The notes under the pieces are model-generated. The model was not told the origin of the DNA, did not search any database, and saw only the letters and a program-made list of their open reading frames with translations. A stretch of 64,000 bases of DNA from Bradyrhizobium canariense (lineage in GTDB: Bacteria; Pseudomonadota; Alphaproteobacteria; Rhizobiales; Xanthobacteraceae): NCBI RefSeq assembly GCF_018130465.1, contig NZ_JAFCKJ010000003.1:186001-250000 (forward strand), read 5' to 3'. Positions 7,079-19,000 of this stretch are shown in pieces (the stretch's first letter is position 1; every line of letters begins with the position of its first letter). A program made the translations under genes and the position numbers.

Positions 7079-10000
7079 TCAATGGAGTAGGAAGTTGCTG
7101 TCGGTCAACGTCCCCGCGTAGTTGACGAGACTGATCTCCATGTCGCCGGCGCCGAACTGCCCATCGCCGTTCACGTCAATCTGCAGCATCGCGTTGGTTC
7201 CTGTTCCGTCGACTCTCGCCTCGGAGTGCGGCGATCCGGCCGATCCGTCGAATGCCGCCGTGTCCACGAAATGAACCGGTCCGGTGAATCCGTTCAGACC
7301 CGTCATGTTCGTGAACGTGAAGGTGTCGCTTGAGGCGTTGAAGTTGACGACGGTGTCGCCGTTGCCGGTCTGCGACTCGGCGGCGCTGTTGAAGTTGAAG
7401 TTGTCAGCCGCAGCGCTTGCCGTGATGTTGTCCGCGCCCGTTCCGCCGGTTACCGTCGTTGTTCCCGCGGTGTTGCCGATGGTGATGAAGTCGTTGCCGA
7501 TGCTGCCGTTGACGGTCTCGGCGTTGACTACGGTGACCGTTCCGGCGGTGCCGACAAAGTTGACGGTGTCGATGCCGTCGCCCATGTCGATGGTGCTGAA
7601 CGTCTGCTGGGTCAGCGTCAGGACATCGCCGGTCGACGAGCCGTTGATCTGGTTGATGTTGAACAGGCCGTCCAGCGAGTTCGTTCCCGCGGCCAGGGTG
7701 ACGGTGTTGATGCCCGGTCCGAGGTCGATCGTCAGCCCGGTGACGTCGGTGAGAAGCATCAAGGTGTCGTCGGAGGCGGGACCCGAGAAGTCGCTGCCGC
7801 TGACGCTGTCGACGCCCGTGAGCGATACCGAGTTGAATCCGCCTGCGAGGTTGACGTGGTCGGTACCGGTGCCGAGGTCGATCGAGACTCCGGTAAGGTT
7901 GTTGTTGAAGGTCACGAAGTTGTCGAGACTATTGCCGACGACGTGCTGGATGTTCAGCGCGGTCATGGTGAAGCCGCCGCCGCCGAAATTCAGCGTGTTG
8001 TCGCCGCCGGCGAGGTCGACGATCGCGTTGTTGCCGAGCGTGAATATGCCGTCGGTCACTGTCAGTACATCGTTGGACGCCGTGCCGTTGATGTGCTGGA
8101 TGTTGAAGAGGTCGACGAACGTGTTGCTGCCGGCGGCGAGGTTCAGGGTGTTGTCACCCTGGGCCAGGTTGACGTTCATGCCGCCGCTGGCATTGTTCTG
8201 CAGCGCCAGGGTGTCGTTGACGGCGAGCCCGGAGAAGTCGTTGGTGGTAAGGATTTCGACGTTCGCCACGCTCAGCGAGTTGACGCCTCCAGCCAGCGTC
8301 ATGTTGTCGGTGCCGTCGCCAAGGTCCACCGTGAGGCCTGCGGCATTGCTGACCAGGTTGACATTGTCATTTCCGGTGGACCCCGTGACGTGTTCTACGT
8401 TCAGAAGGTTCAACTGGTAGAAGTTCTGGGAAGCGAGGCTTACGGTGTCGTTGAGGCCGGCTCCGAGGTCGATCTGATGGCCGAACACGTTGCCTCCGAC
8501 CACCAGGAAGTCGTCGGCGGCCGTTCCGATGATCCCGCCTGCGCCGAGGTTGAAGGCCGAGATGTCCACCGGGTTCAAGGCCGTTCCGGCGGTCAGGAGA
8601 ACGGTGGCGTCGTTGAACTGCAGCACCTCGATGTTGGAGAGGGTGTCGGTGCCGTCGCGCGCGGCGCCCTGGGAGTCGACAACCTGGATCTGTCCTGCTC
8701 CCGGCGTGTTGAAATTGACGGCGTAACCGGCCCGTGCGCCGGTGAAGGACGCCATGTCGGTGCCCGTCCCGCCGTCAAGGCCGTCGTTACCGCCCTGGCC
8801 GGTGAGCGTGTCGTTGCCACCGCCACCATTGAGCGTGTCGGCGCCGGCACCGCCGAAGAAGAATTCGTTGCCGGTGCCGCCGGTGATGACGTCGTTGAAG
8901 TTGGACCCCTGCACCGAGTTGACCCCGCCGAGGATGGTGTCGATGCCGATCGCGGCGCCGTCCGAAGCCGCGATGCTGTGGGCGTTTCCAGTTGCGCCCG
9001 ACAGGTCGACCGAGACGGCGGACGCGGCCTGGGTGTAGGCGATGCGCGTGTTGCCGTTGCCGGTGATGGAGTCGTTGCCGCCGATACCTTCGAATAGATT
9101 GAAGGAGCCGGTGTTGAAGGCTCCGACGCCGCCCACGAAGCCTGAGGCGTCGTAGGTGTCGGCGAGCTGGCTTCCGGTCGCGCTGTTGACGCCGGTGAAG
9201 CTGTCGGTTCCGACCGAGCCGTCGCCGGTGGCTGAGCCCGCGGCCATGTGAATGGTCACGCCGGCAGCGGCGCTTGAATAGATGATCCGGGTGTTGCCGT
9301 TGCCGGTGATGGTGTCGTTGCCGCCGATGCCCTCGAACTGGCTGAAGGTGCCGTTGTTGCCGAGGTTGAGGGCGGCGCCGGTGCCGAACGTCGATGCGTC
9401 GAACACGTCGTTGAAGTTGGTGCCCTGGACGGCCTCGATCGAGCGGAGCGTGTCGGTGCCGATCGAGGCGTCGCCGGTGGCGGTGCCGGCGCCCATGTTG
9501 ACGGTCACCGGTCCGGTGGAGAAGTAGATGTTGTTATAGGTCGCGAGGTCGAACCCGCCGCGGCCGTCGATGAGGTCGTCGCCGCCCAGGCCCGCGAAGG
9601 TTTCCGTGGTCCCGGTGGCGTTGTTGCTTCCGAGCAGGGTGTCGTTGAACATCGAGGCCTGGATGGCGTTGACGTTCGAGAAGGTGTCGTTGCCGGTCGA
9701 CGCGTCGCCGGAGTCGGTGCCGGCCGCGATATCCACGGTCACGGCGCCGGTCGCGTTGACGAATGCGAGGCGGGTATTTCCGTTACCTGTGATGGTATCG
9801 TTGCCGCCCATTCCGTTGAATTCGTTGAAGGTGCCGTTGGAGCCTGGGTTGACGCCGCCGCCGTTGAAGCCGGCCGCATTGAAGCTATCGGCGAAGTTGG
9901 TGCCGCGCACGGATTCGACGGAGATCAAGGTGTCGGTGCCGATCGTAACATCGCCGGTCCCTTGCCGGTCGCCGACGACGGTGCCAGCAAGGAGATTCAC

Positions 10001-13000
10001 GGTGATGCCCGAATTGGTCGCGGGGTCGAGGGCGTAGTCGGCGCGATCAAAGCCGCCGCGACCATTGATCGTGTCGTTGCCGGCACGGCCGTCAAAGATC
10101 TCGACGGTGCCGCCGGCGTTGGCGGTGCCGAGCAGCGTGTCTGCGAACTGCGAACCGATCACCGTGGCGAACCCGGCGCCGACGAGGTTGTCGGTGCCGA
10201 CCGAGCCGTCGCTGGCAGACGCGGTGTGTGCGGCCAGGTCAACGGTGACGCCGGCCGTCGCGCTGATGTAGGAGACCCGGGTGAGCAGGGCGCCTTGGCT
10301 GTTCACGGCGCTGGTGATGGTGTCGTTGCCGCCGCCGCCTTCGATCTCGTTGAGGCCGATCGGATTGCCGGCAATGCCGGAATCGCCGGCAAACCCCGCG
10401 GCATTGATGATGTCGTTGAAGCTGCTGCCGACGATGGACTCGATGCCGAGCAGGGTGTCCGTGCCGGATCCGCCGGTTACGGTGCCGGCCGCCAAATTGA
10501 CGGTGATGGCGGAGGTTGCATCGGTGTAGATCGCGCGATCGAATCCCGTGCCGCCGTCGATGATGTCGTTGCCGGCAAGGCCCTGCAGCTTGTCGTTGCC
10601 GGCGAGGCCCTGGATGGTGTCGTCGCTGGTGGTGCCGGGTAGCGTGTCGGGGCCGGCGGTGCCGACCACGAGGGCGCCGCCGTTGACGGTGATCCCGATG
10701 GTCTTCTGGAACGACAGGCCGCCGGCGTCGGTGGCGACGACCGTGATCTGCTCGGTTCCCGTGGTCAGCGAGCCTGCAACGACGATGTTGCCGCCGCTGA
10801 CGGCGAACTGTCCGCCGGCGTTGTCGGCGAGCGTGTAGGTGAAGGTGTCTCCCGTGTCCGGATCGAGCGCGGAGAGGGCGCCGACAACGGTACCGTTGGC
10901 CGTCCCTTGCTGAATGACCGTGTTCGACAGCGAGATGTCGGTCGGGGCTTCGTTGACGTTGCTGGTCGCGATCGCGAAGGTCGTGTCGTGGGTGAGCCCG
11001 CCGACATCGGTGGCGTGCACCGTGACGGAATGGGACGTCGCCTGCTCGAAGTTCAGGGGCGCGGTGGTGACCAGGTTGCCGTTCGAGATCGTGAACAGGC
11101 CGCCGGCGTCGTTGGTCAGCGTGAAGGTCGCGGTGTCGTTGGCGTCGGGGTCGAGCGCGGAAAGAGCGCCGACGACAGTGTTTGCCGCGCTGTTCTCGGC
11201 GACCGAGGAATTCGACAGCAGGACCGCCGTCGGGGCCTCGTTGACGTTGGCGGTGGCGATGGTGAAGATCTTGTCGACTGTGAGCCCGCCACCGTCGGTG
11301 GCGCGCACCGTGATCTGGTGGGAGGCCGCCTGCTCGAAGTCGAGGGGAGCCGTGGTGACGACCTGGTTGGCGACCAGGCTGAACAGCCCGCCGGCATCGT
11401 CGATCAGGGTGTAGGTCGCCGTGCTTCCCGCGTCCGGATCGACGGCGGTGAGGAAGCCGACGACGGTGTTGGCGGCGCTGTTCTCTGCCACCGAAGCGTT
11501 CGACATCGTGACGTCGGTCGGCGCCTCGTTGACGTTGGTGACGTTGATCTGGAAGTTCTTGCTGAAGGTGGCGCCGGCATGGTCCGTGACCTGGACCGTG
11601 ATCTGATGGGTAGCTGCCTGCTCGAAGTCGAGCAGGGCGGTGGTGACGACGGCGCCGTTCGAGATCGCAAACAAACCTCCGGCGTCATCGGTCAGCATGT
11701 AGCTCGCGGTGTCGCCGGCGTCAGGATCCATGTCAGAGAGCACGCCGACCACAGAACCCGGCGCGCTGTTTTCCGGGACAAGCGCCGGGACGATCGGACC
11801 AAGCGCGATATCGGTCGGAGCGTGGTTCGGCGTGACGACCGCGAAGTTGGCGTCGCTCAGGGTGCCGGCAAGGCCGTTCATGACGACCGTGATGTCGCCC
11901 GCGCCGATCACGCCGTCGCCGTTGACGTCGATCTGGAGCTGCTTCTGACCGCCGACATCGACGAGGATGGCTTCGGCATGGGGCGTTGACGGAGAGCCGT
12001 CGAGTGCGCCGGAAGCCATGAAGTGGATCGCCCCCGCCGTACCGACGACGCCGTCGAGCAGGAACTGGTCCTGGGTTGCGTCGAAATTGTTGACGGTATC
12101 CAGGCCGGTGATCTGCGAGGAGTCCGAAGCGTCGGTGTAGCGGATGACGTCGGTCGCAGCGCCTGCGGTGATGATGTCCGCGCCGCCGCCACCGGTGATG
12201 GTCGTGGTGCCGAGGACGCCGGCGTCGGTGATGAAGTCGGTAAAGGCGCTGCCGTTGACATGTTCGATGTTGGCGACGCTGACGGCGCCGGTGAACTGGG
12301 TGAGGTTCAGGATGTCGCTTCCGCCGCCGAGGTCGATCGTGACCGGACCCGGGTCGTTGAGCATGGTCAGGGTGTCGTCGGAAGCGCTGCCGTTGATGTG
12401 CTGGACGCGGTAGGTCGTGACCGAGTTGGTGCCGGCCGCCAGTTTGAGGGTGTTGTCGCCCTGCTGCAGGTTGATCGTGACGCCGGTGACGTTGCTGAGA
12501 AGGGTCAGGGTGTCGTCGGACGCCGGAGTGCCTCCGATACCGTTGTAGTCGCTGGTTCCGATGCTCTGGACGTTGGTCACGGAGAGCGTGTTGGCGCCTG
12601 CGGCGATCTGCAGGGAATTGTTGCCGGCGCCGAGGTCGACGGTGAGGCCGGTCTGGTCGTTGGTCAGCGAGTAGAAATCGTTGCCGGTGCTGCCGACGAG
12701 GTGCTCGACGCCGTGGAGCGCGCCGTTGAGGAAGGTCGATCCGACAGCGAGCGTATCGTTGCCGATTCCGAGGTCGATCGACAGTCCGGGGGTCCCGATC
12801 CCGTTGGCGACCGTGAGCGTGTCGTCGGACGCGGTGCCGTTGATGGTGGCGATGCTGAAGATGTTGGTGAACGAGTTGGCGCCCGCGGCGAGGTTGAGCG
12901 TGTTGTTGCCGTTGCCGAGATTGACGGAGAGGCCGCTGACAGTGTTCTGCAGCGTCAGCGTGTCGTTGGAGGCGAAGCCGCCGACCGTGAAGTCGTTGCC

Positions 13001-16000
13001 GGTGAGTATCTCGGTGCCGGTCACGCTGAGCGAGTTGGAGCCGTTGACGAGCACGACATTGTCATTGCCGCCGCCCATGTCGATGGTCAGGCCGTTGACG
13101 TTGGAGAGGAAGCCGACGAAGTCGTCGCCCCCGGTGCCGACCAGATGCTCGACATTGGCGAGGTTGAGGTTGTAGCCGCCGGTTATGCCGAGGGTGACGG
13201 TGTCGTCCGTTCCCGCCCCGAGGTCGATCAGATGTCCCGAAAGGGCCTGGTTGATCTTGACGTAGTCGTTGGCTGAAGACGTCACGAGGGACGACAGCGC
13301 AGCGCCCGTTCCATTGAAGAACAGGAGGGGGTCGGAAAGATCGACGGGATTTGCCTGGGTGCCGGAGGCGACCAGCACGTTGACGTTGGTGAACTGCAGG
13401 ATCTCGACGTTGGTGAGGGTGTCGGTGCCGTCGCGGGCTGTGACGTTGTTGTCCTGGACGGTGACCTGATTGCCGTTGACGGTGATGGTGTACTGGGCCC
13501 GCGTTCCCGAGAAGATCGCGATGTCGCCCTTGTCGCCGCCCTCGATGGCGTCGCTGCCGCCGCCGCCGGTGAAGGTGTTGCTGTTGCCGTCGCCGATCAG
13601 CGTGTCGCCGAAGCCCGATCCCGTGATGCTGTTGACGCCGCCGGTGATGGTGTCGGTGCCGATCGCCGCGGCATCTCCCGCGGCCGTGCCGTGGGCGGTT
13701 CCGAGCGAGAGGTCGACCGTGACCGCGGCCGACGCGTTGCCGTAGATGACGCGGGTGTTGCCGTTGCCGGTGATGAGGTCGTCACCGGCAAGGCCTTCGA
13801 ACTGGTTGAAGTTGCCGTTGTTGCCGATGTTGGCCGCGCCCGCCTGGCCATATCCCGTGGCGTCGAATTTGTCGGCAAAGAATGTGCCTTGAACGCCTTC
13901 GATCGAGCGCAGCGTATCGTGACCGATCGAACCGTCGCTAATGCCTGTCGCCGTTCCCAAGGCCATATTCACGTTGACGCCGGTGGTCGCCGTGGTCAGG
14001 CTGTTGTAGCTGGCCACGTCGAAGCCGCCACGGCCATCGATGTAGTCGTCTCCGCCGAGGCCGGTGAAGGTATTGTTGAGATTGCTTCCCAGCAGCGTGT
14101 CGCCGAAAGAGGATCCCTGAACCGCATTCACGCCCGTAAACCTGTCGATTCCTTCGCCAAGGGCCGTAGCGGTGCCGGCGACCAGAAGCGGATTGGTCGA
14201 TACCGTCGTTCCTTGAAGATCGACGGTCACGGCGCCGGCCGCGTTGGTGTAGTTGAGACGCGTGGCGCCGTTGCCGATGATGGTGTCGTCGCCGCCGGCT
14301 CCCTGGAAGTCGTTGAAGGTGCCCAGCGAGCCGATGTTCGCGCCCCCGGCGCCGAAGCCCGTCGCGTCGAACACGTCGTTGAAATTGGTTCCGCGAACGG
14401 CTTCCACTGCTACGAGCGTATCGGTGCCCACCGTGGAATCGCCGACGACGGTGCCGGCGGCCAAATTGACGGTGATGCCGGCCGTGGTCGCCGCATCGTT
14501 CGAATAGACGGCGATGTCGTAGCCGCCCCGGCCGTCGATCAGATCATTGCCGGCGCGTCCCTCATAGCTCTCGAATGTCCCCGTTCCATTGTTGCTGCCG
14601 CGCAGGGTGTCGTTGAAGGCAGAGCCAATAACCCCGGACACGTTGGTGAAGCTATCCTGGCCGATGGAAGCGAGATCTTCCGCAACGGTTCCGTTGGTTG
14701 CATGCGCTGAGTGGGCCTGGATATCCACCGTAACGCTGTCGGTGGCGTGGAGATAGCTGACGCGGGTCAGGGCCTGGCCCGGTCCATTGAGAAGGCCGGT
14801 GATCTGGTCGTCGCCTTTTCCGCCTTCGAATTCGTTGTAACCGACGACCGCACCGGCTACGCCGGTGACGCCGGCAAAGCCGGTCGCATCATAGGTGTCG
14901 GCGAAATCGGAGCCGATGATGCCTTCGACATTGACCAGCGTGTCGCTGTCGACGCCAGCGCCGGAAGCCGTTCCGGCGGCCATGTTGACGGTAATGCCGC
15001 CGGTCGCCTCGGTGTAGGTCGCGCGGTCAAAGCCGGTGCCGCCGTCGATCTTGTCGTTGCCGGCATTTCCGGCGATCTTGTCGTTGCCAGCACCACCGAA
15101 CAGCAGGTCGGCGCCGTCGCCGCCCGAGATCTGGTCGTTGCCTTCGAGACCGTCGATGGTGTCGATGGCGGCCGTGCCCGTCAGGACGTCGTTGCCCGAC
15201 GTGCCGAGCACGGCGATGCCGGGGGCGGCGACCTGGGCGGCATCGACTTGGGCCTGAAGGTCATCGACATAGACGGCGGTCACCGCGCCCGTCTGGGCGG
15301 TATCGTTGAAGTCGGTGATGGCGCCCAGCGAGGTCGCCGCATCGCCTTGCGCGACCTGGCCGGCCTGCGCGATGGCGGTGACGTCGGCGGCATTCTGGAT
15401 GACGGTATTCGAGGCGGAGACGACGGATACCACCGTTGACAGCGCGTCCTGGCTGACGCCGGAGGCGGTCGCAATCGTCTCCAGGGCGCCGCCGGTGGCG
15501 GTGTCACTTAGATCCACCGGGTTGTTGCCGGCTGCGGTGATGGCGTCGGCGATCGCGCCGAACACGGCATCCTGGGAGCCGCCCACGGCGGAAATCTGTG
15601 CGACCGTGCTCTGGACCTGGACGCCGGCCGAAAGCACGGCAGTCGCAGTCGCGTCGCCGCCGATGGCGAACGGGACCGGGTCGAAGGTCGTGAGCTCGAC
15701 GCCGTCCAGGTGGAATGCGGCTGCGACCAGAAGGGTGGCATCGGCCGCCGTCACGTCGCCGACCGCCAGCGAGGTGATGAGGGTGGTCAGCGGGGTGACG
15801 ACGGTGGAGCCTTCCGGCGCCTTGAGCGTTCCGGTGAAGGCCAACCCCGTGGAAACGTCCGTGCCGCCTGTCATGATCAGGGTGCCGGAGGGGTTGTGCA
15901 GCGTGAAGCTGCCGTCGGCATTGGTGACCGCCGAGGCCTCGCCGGCGTCAAAGGTGCCGTTATTGTTGGTATCGGCAAACACGAAGGCGCCGGCGATGTA

Positions 16001-19000
16001 GCCGTCGACCGCGCGATTGCTGGTGTCGTGAAGACCCGCCGTGACGTCGATCGTCACGGTCGTCGCGGTAACGGACTGTTGTCCGCCTTCGATCGAGGCG
16101 ACCGACAACTGCAGAACCAGGGTGTCGGCGTGCGCTTGCTCGCCGGGGACTAGGGCCAGCGTGCCGAGATCGGATGCCGCCACTTCCCAGTGACCGTCTT
16201 CGAACGGGGTGCCGTGGTTGAGCGCGTAGGTGGACGGAATCCCGGTGATGCTGACTGCGCTGAGGGCGCCGCTGTCGTCGACCATGTGGGCCGAGATCGA
16301 AAGCGGGATCAGGCCGTCGTCGGCGCCGGACACGTTGCTTGCGGTCAGGACCGGCGCATCCTGGGTGCCGTGGATGGTGAAGGAAACCGGCTTCTGCGTG
16401 CCGTCGATCGAGGAGACCGTGAAGGTCTCGATCCTCACCTCTCCCGCGGCGAGGCTCTGCACCAGCGCATTATCGACGGTGTAGGTGTAATGGCCGTCGG
16501 AGGTGATCGTCAGATGCCCGAGATTGCCCGGCGTCGGGACCGTCGTGGTGTTGAACTGCGACTGGCCCTGGTCGGGATCGGTGGCGGTGATCTGGCCCGA
16601 CACGGACAAGGTCGCGGCTCCGTCTTCGGTCACATCGTGCTGGATCGGATCGCTGATGACGGCGGCGTCATTGGCACCGATGACGTCGAAGGTGACCGTT
16701 TTCGGGGTGCCGTCCAGCGAGTGGATCGTGAAAGTGTCAGTGTGTATCTGGCCGGCGCCCAGCGACTGAGTCGCCGAGTTTGCAACGGAATAGGTGTAGG
16801 TACCGTCGGCGGCGAGAGACAGCGTGCCGAGGTTGCCCGCGCCCGTCAGCGTGCCGGCCTGGAACGAGGACTGGCCCGCGTCGGGATCCGTGGCGGTCAA
16901 TTGGCCGGTGGCGGTGAGTGTCGCACCGCCGGCATCCTCCGTCACCGCGTGGACGACCGGGTCGCTGATGACCGCGGTGTCGTTGGCGCCTTGGATGGTG
17001 AAGGAGACGACCTTCTGGGTGCCGTCGATCGAGGAGACGGTGAAGGTATCGACCTTGCTTTGGCCCAGGCCGAGGTACTGAACCGCGCTGTCGGCGACCG
17101 AATAGGTGTAGCTGCCGCCGCTCTGCAGGACGAGGTTGCCGAGGTTGCCCGATCCCGGCGTTACACCGGTCTGGAAGGCGGCCTGGCCGGCGTCCGGATC
17201 TGTGACCAGGATGGTGCCGGTAGCCGTCAGCGTGGCCCCGCCGACGTCCTCGGTCACGACGGCGTTGCTCGGATTGCCGATTGTCGCCGGCGTGTTCGCT
17301 CCGCTGCCGCCGTGGATGGTGAAGGTGACCTGCTTCTGGGTGCCATCGAGAGAGGTCACGGTGAAGGTGTCGGTCTTGATGTCGGCAGTGCCCAAGTACT
17401 GGGTGGCCGAGTTGGCGACCGAATAGCTGTAGGCGCCACTCGCCGCGATGGTGAGGTGCCCGAGGTTGCCTGCGGCCGAACCCACGGCCGTCTGGAACGA
17501 GGACTGGTTTTGGTCGGCGTCAGTGATCGAGAGCACGCCGATGGCGGTCAGGGTGACCGGCGAGGCATTCTTCGTCACGTCATGCTGGTCTGGCGTGCCG
17601 ATCACAGCGGCGTCGTTGGTGCCGTGGATGGTGAAGGCGACCTGCTTTTGCGTGCCGTCAAGGGAGGTGACGGTGAAGGTTTCAGTCTTGGAGTCATTGG
17701 CGCCGAGATACTGCACGGCGCTGTTCGCGACCGTGTAGGAATAGGCGCCATTTGCGGCGATGCTCAGATGCCCGAGCGTACCGGATGCCGCAGTGACAAC
17801 GGTCTGGAACGAGGACTGGTTCTGGTCTGCGTCGCTGACCGAGAGGGTACCCGCCGCGGTCAAATTGCCCGTGATGGAAACGCCGACGTCTTCGGTGACG
17901 TCGTGGACGACGGGGGCACCGATGGCGGCGGCGTCGTTGGTGCCGTGGATGGTGAAAGTGACCTGCTTTTGCGTGCCGTCAAGCGCCGTCAGGGTGAAGG
18001 TGTCGACCTTGGTGTTGCCCATGCCGAGATACTGCACGGCACTATCGAGCACCGCGTAGACATAGGCGCCGTTGCTGCCCATGATGAGCACGCCAAGGTT
18101 GCCGCTCCCGGCCTGTATCGTCGGCTGGAAGGCGGATTCTCCCTGGTCGGCGTCGTTGATCGAGACGGTTCCGGTCGCGTAGATCACCGGATTGGTGGCA
18201 TCCTCGGTGACGTCGTGGACCGTCGGTACGCCGATGACGGCGGCGTCGTTGATGCCGTGGATGGTGAAGGAAACCTGCTTGGTCGTTCCGTCCAACGAGG
18301 TGACCGTGAAGGTATCCACCTTGGTGTCGCCGGCTCCGAGATATTGGGTGGCCGAATTGGCGACGGAATAGGTGTAGGTGCCGTTGGCGGCGAGCATGAG
18401 GCTGCCGAGATTGCCGGAGGCTGCATTGACAGAAGCCTTGAAGAACGCCTGGCCCTGGTCGGCGTCGGTGATCGAGATGGATCCCGTTGCCGACAGCGTC
18501 GGGCTGGATGCGTCCTCGGTGACGTCGCGCTGGGTCGGGGTACCGATCACGGCGGCGTCGTTGGTGCCGTGCACGTTGAAGGAAATCTGCTTGGTGGTGC
18601 CGTCGAGGGACGTCACGGTGAACGTGTCGGTCTTGACCTGGCCGGCGCCGAGATACTGAACCGCGCTGTTGGCCACGGAATAGGTGTAGCTGCCGTTGCT
18701 CTGCAGCACCAGGGTGCCGAGATTTCCGGGAGCGGAGGAGACGACGGTCTTGAAGGCGGCTTGGCTCTGGTCGGCGTCGGTGATCGAGATGGAGCCGGTG
18801 GCCTTCAGCGTCGGGCTGGCGGCGTCTTCGGTGACGTCGACGACGGTCGGCACGCCGATCACGGCAGTATCGTTGACGCCGATGATCGTGAAGGCGACCT
18901 GCTTGGTGGTGCCGTCCAGGGAGGTGACGGTGAAAGTGTCCACCTTGGTCTCGCCGGCGCCGAGATACTGTACCTTGCTGTCGGCGACGGAGTAGACGTA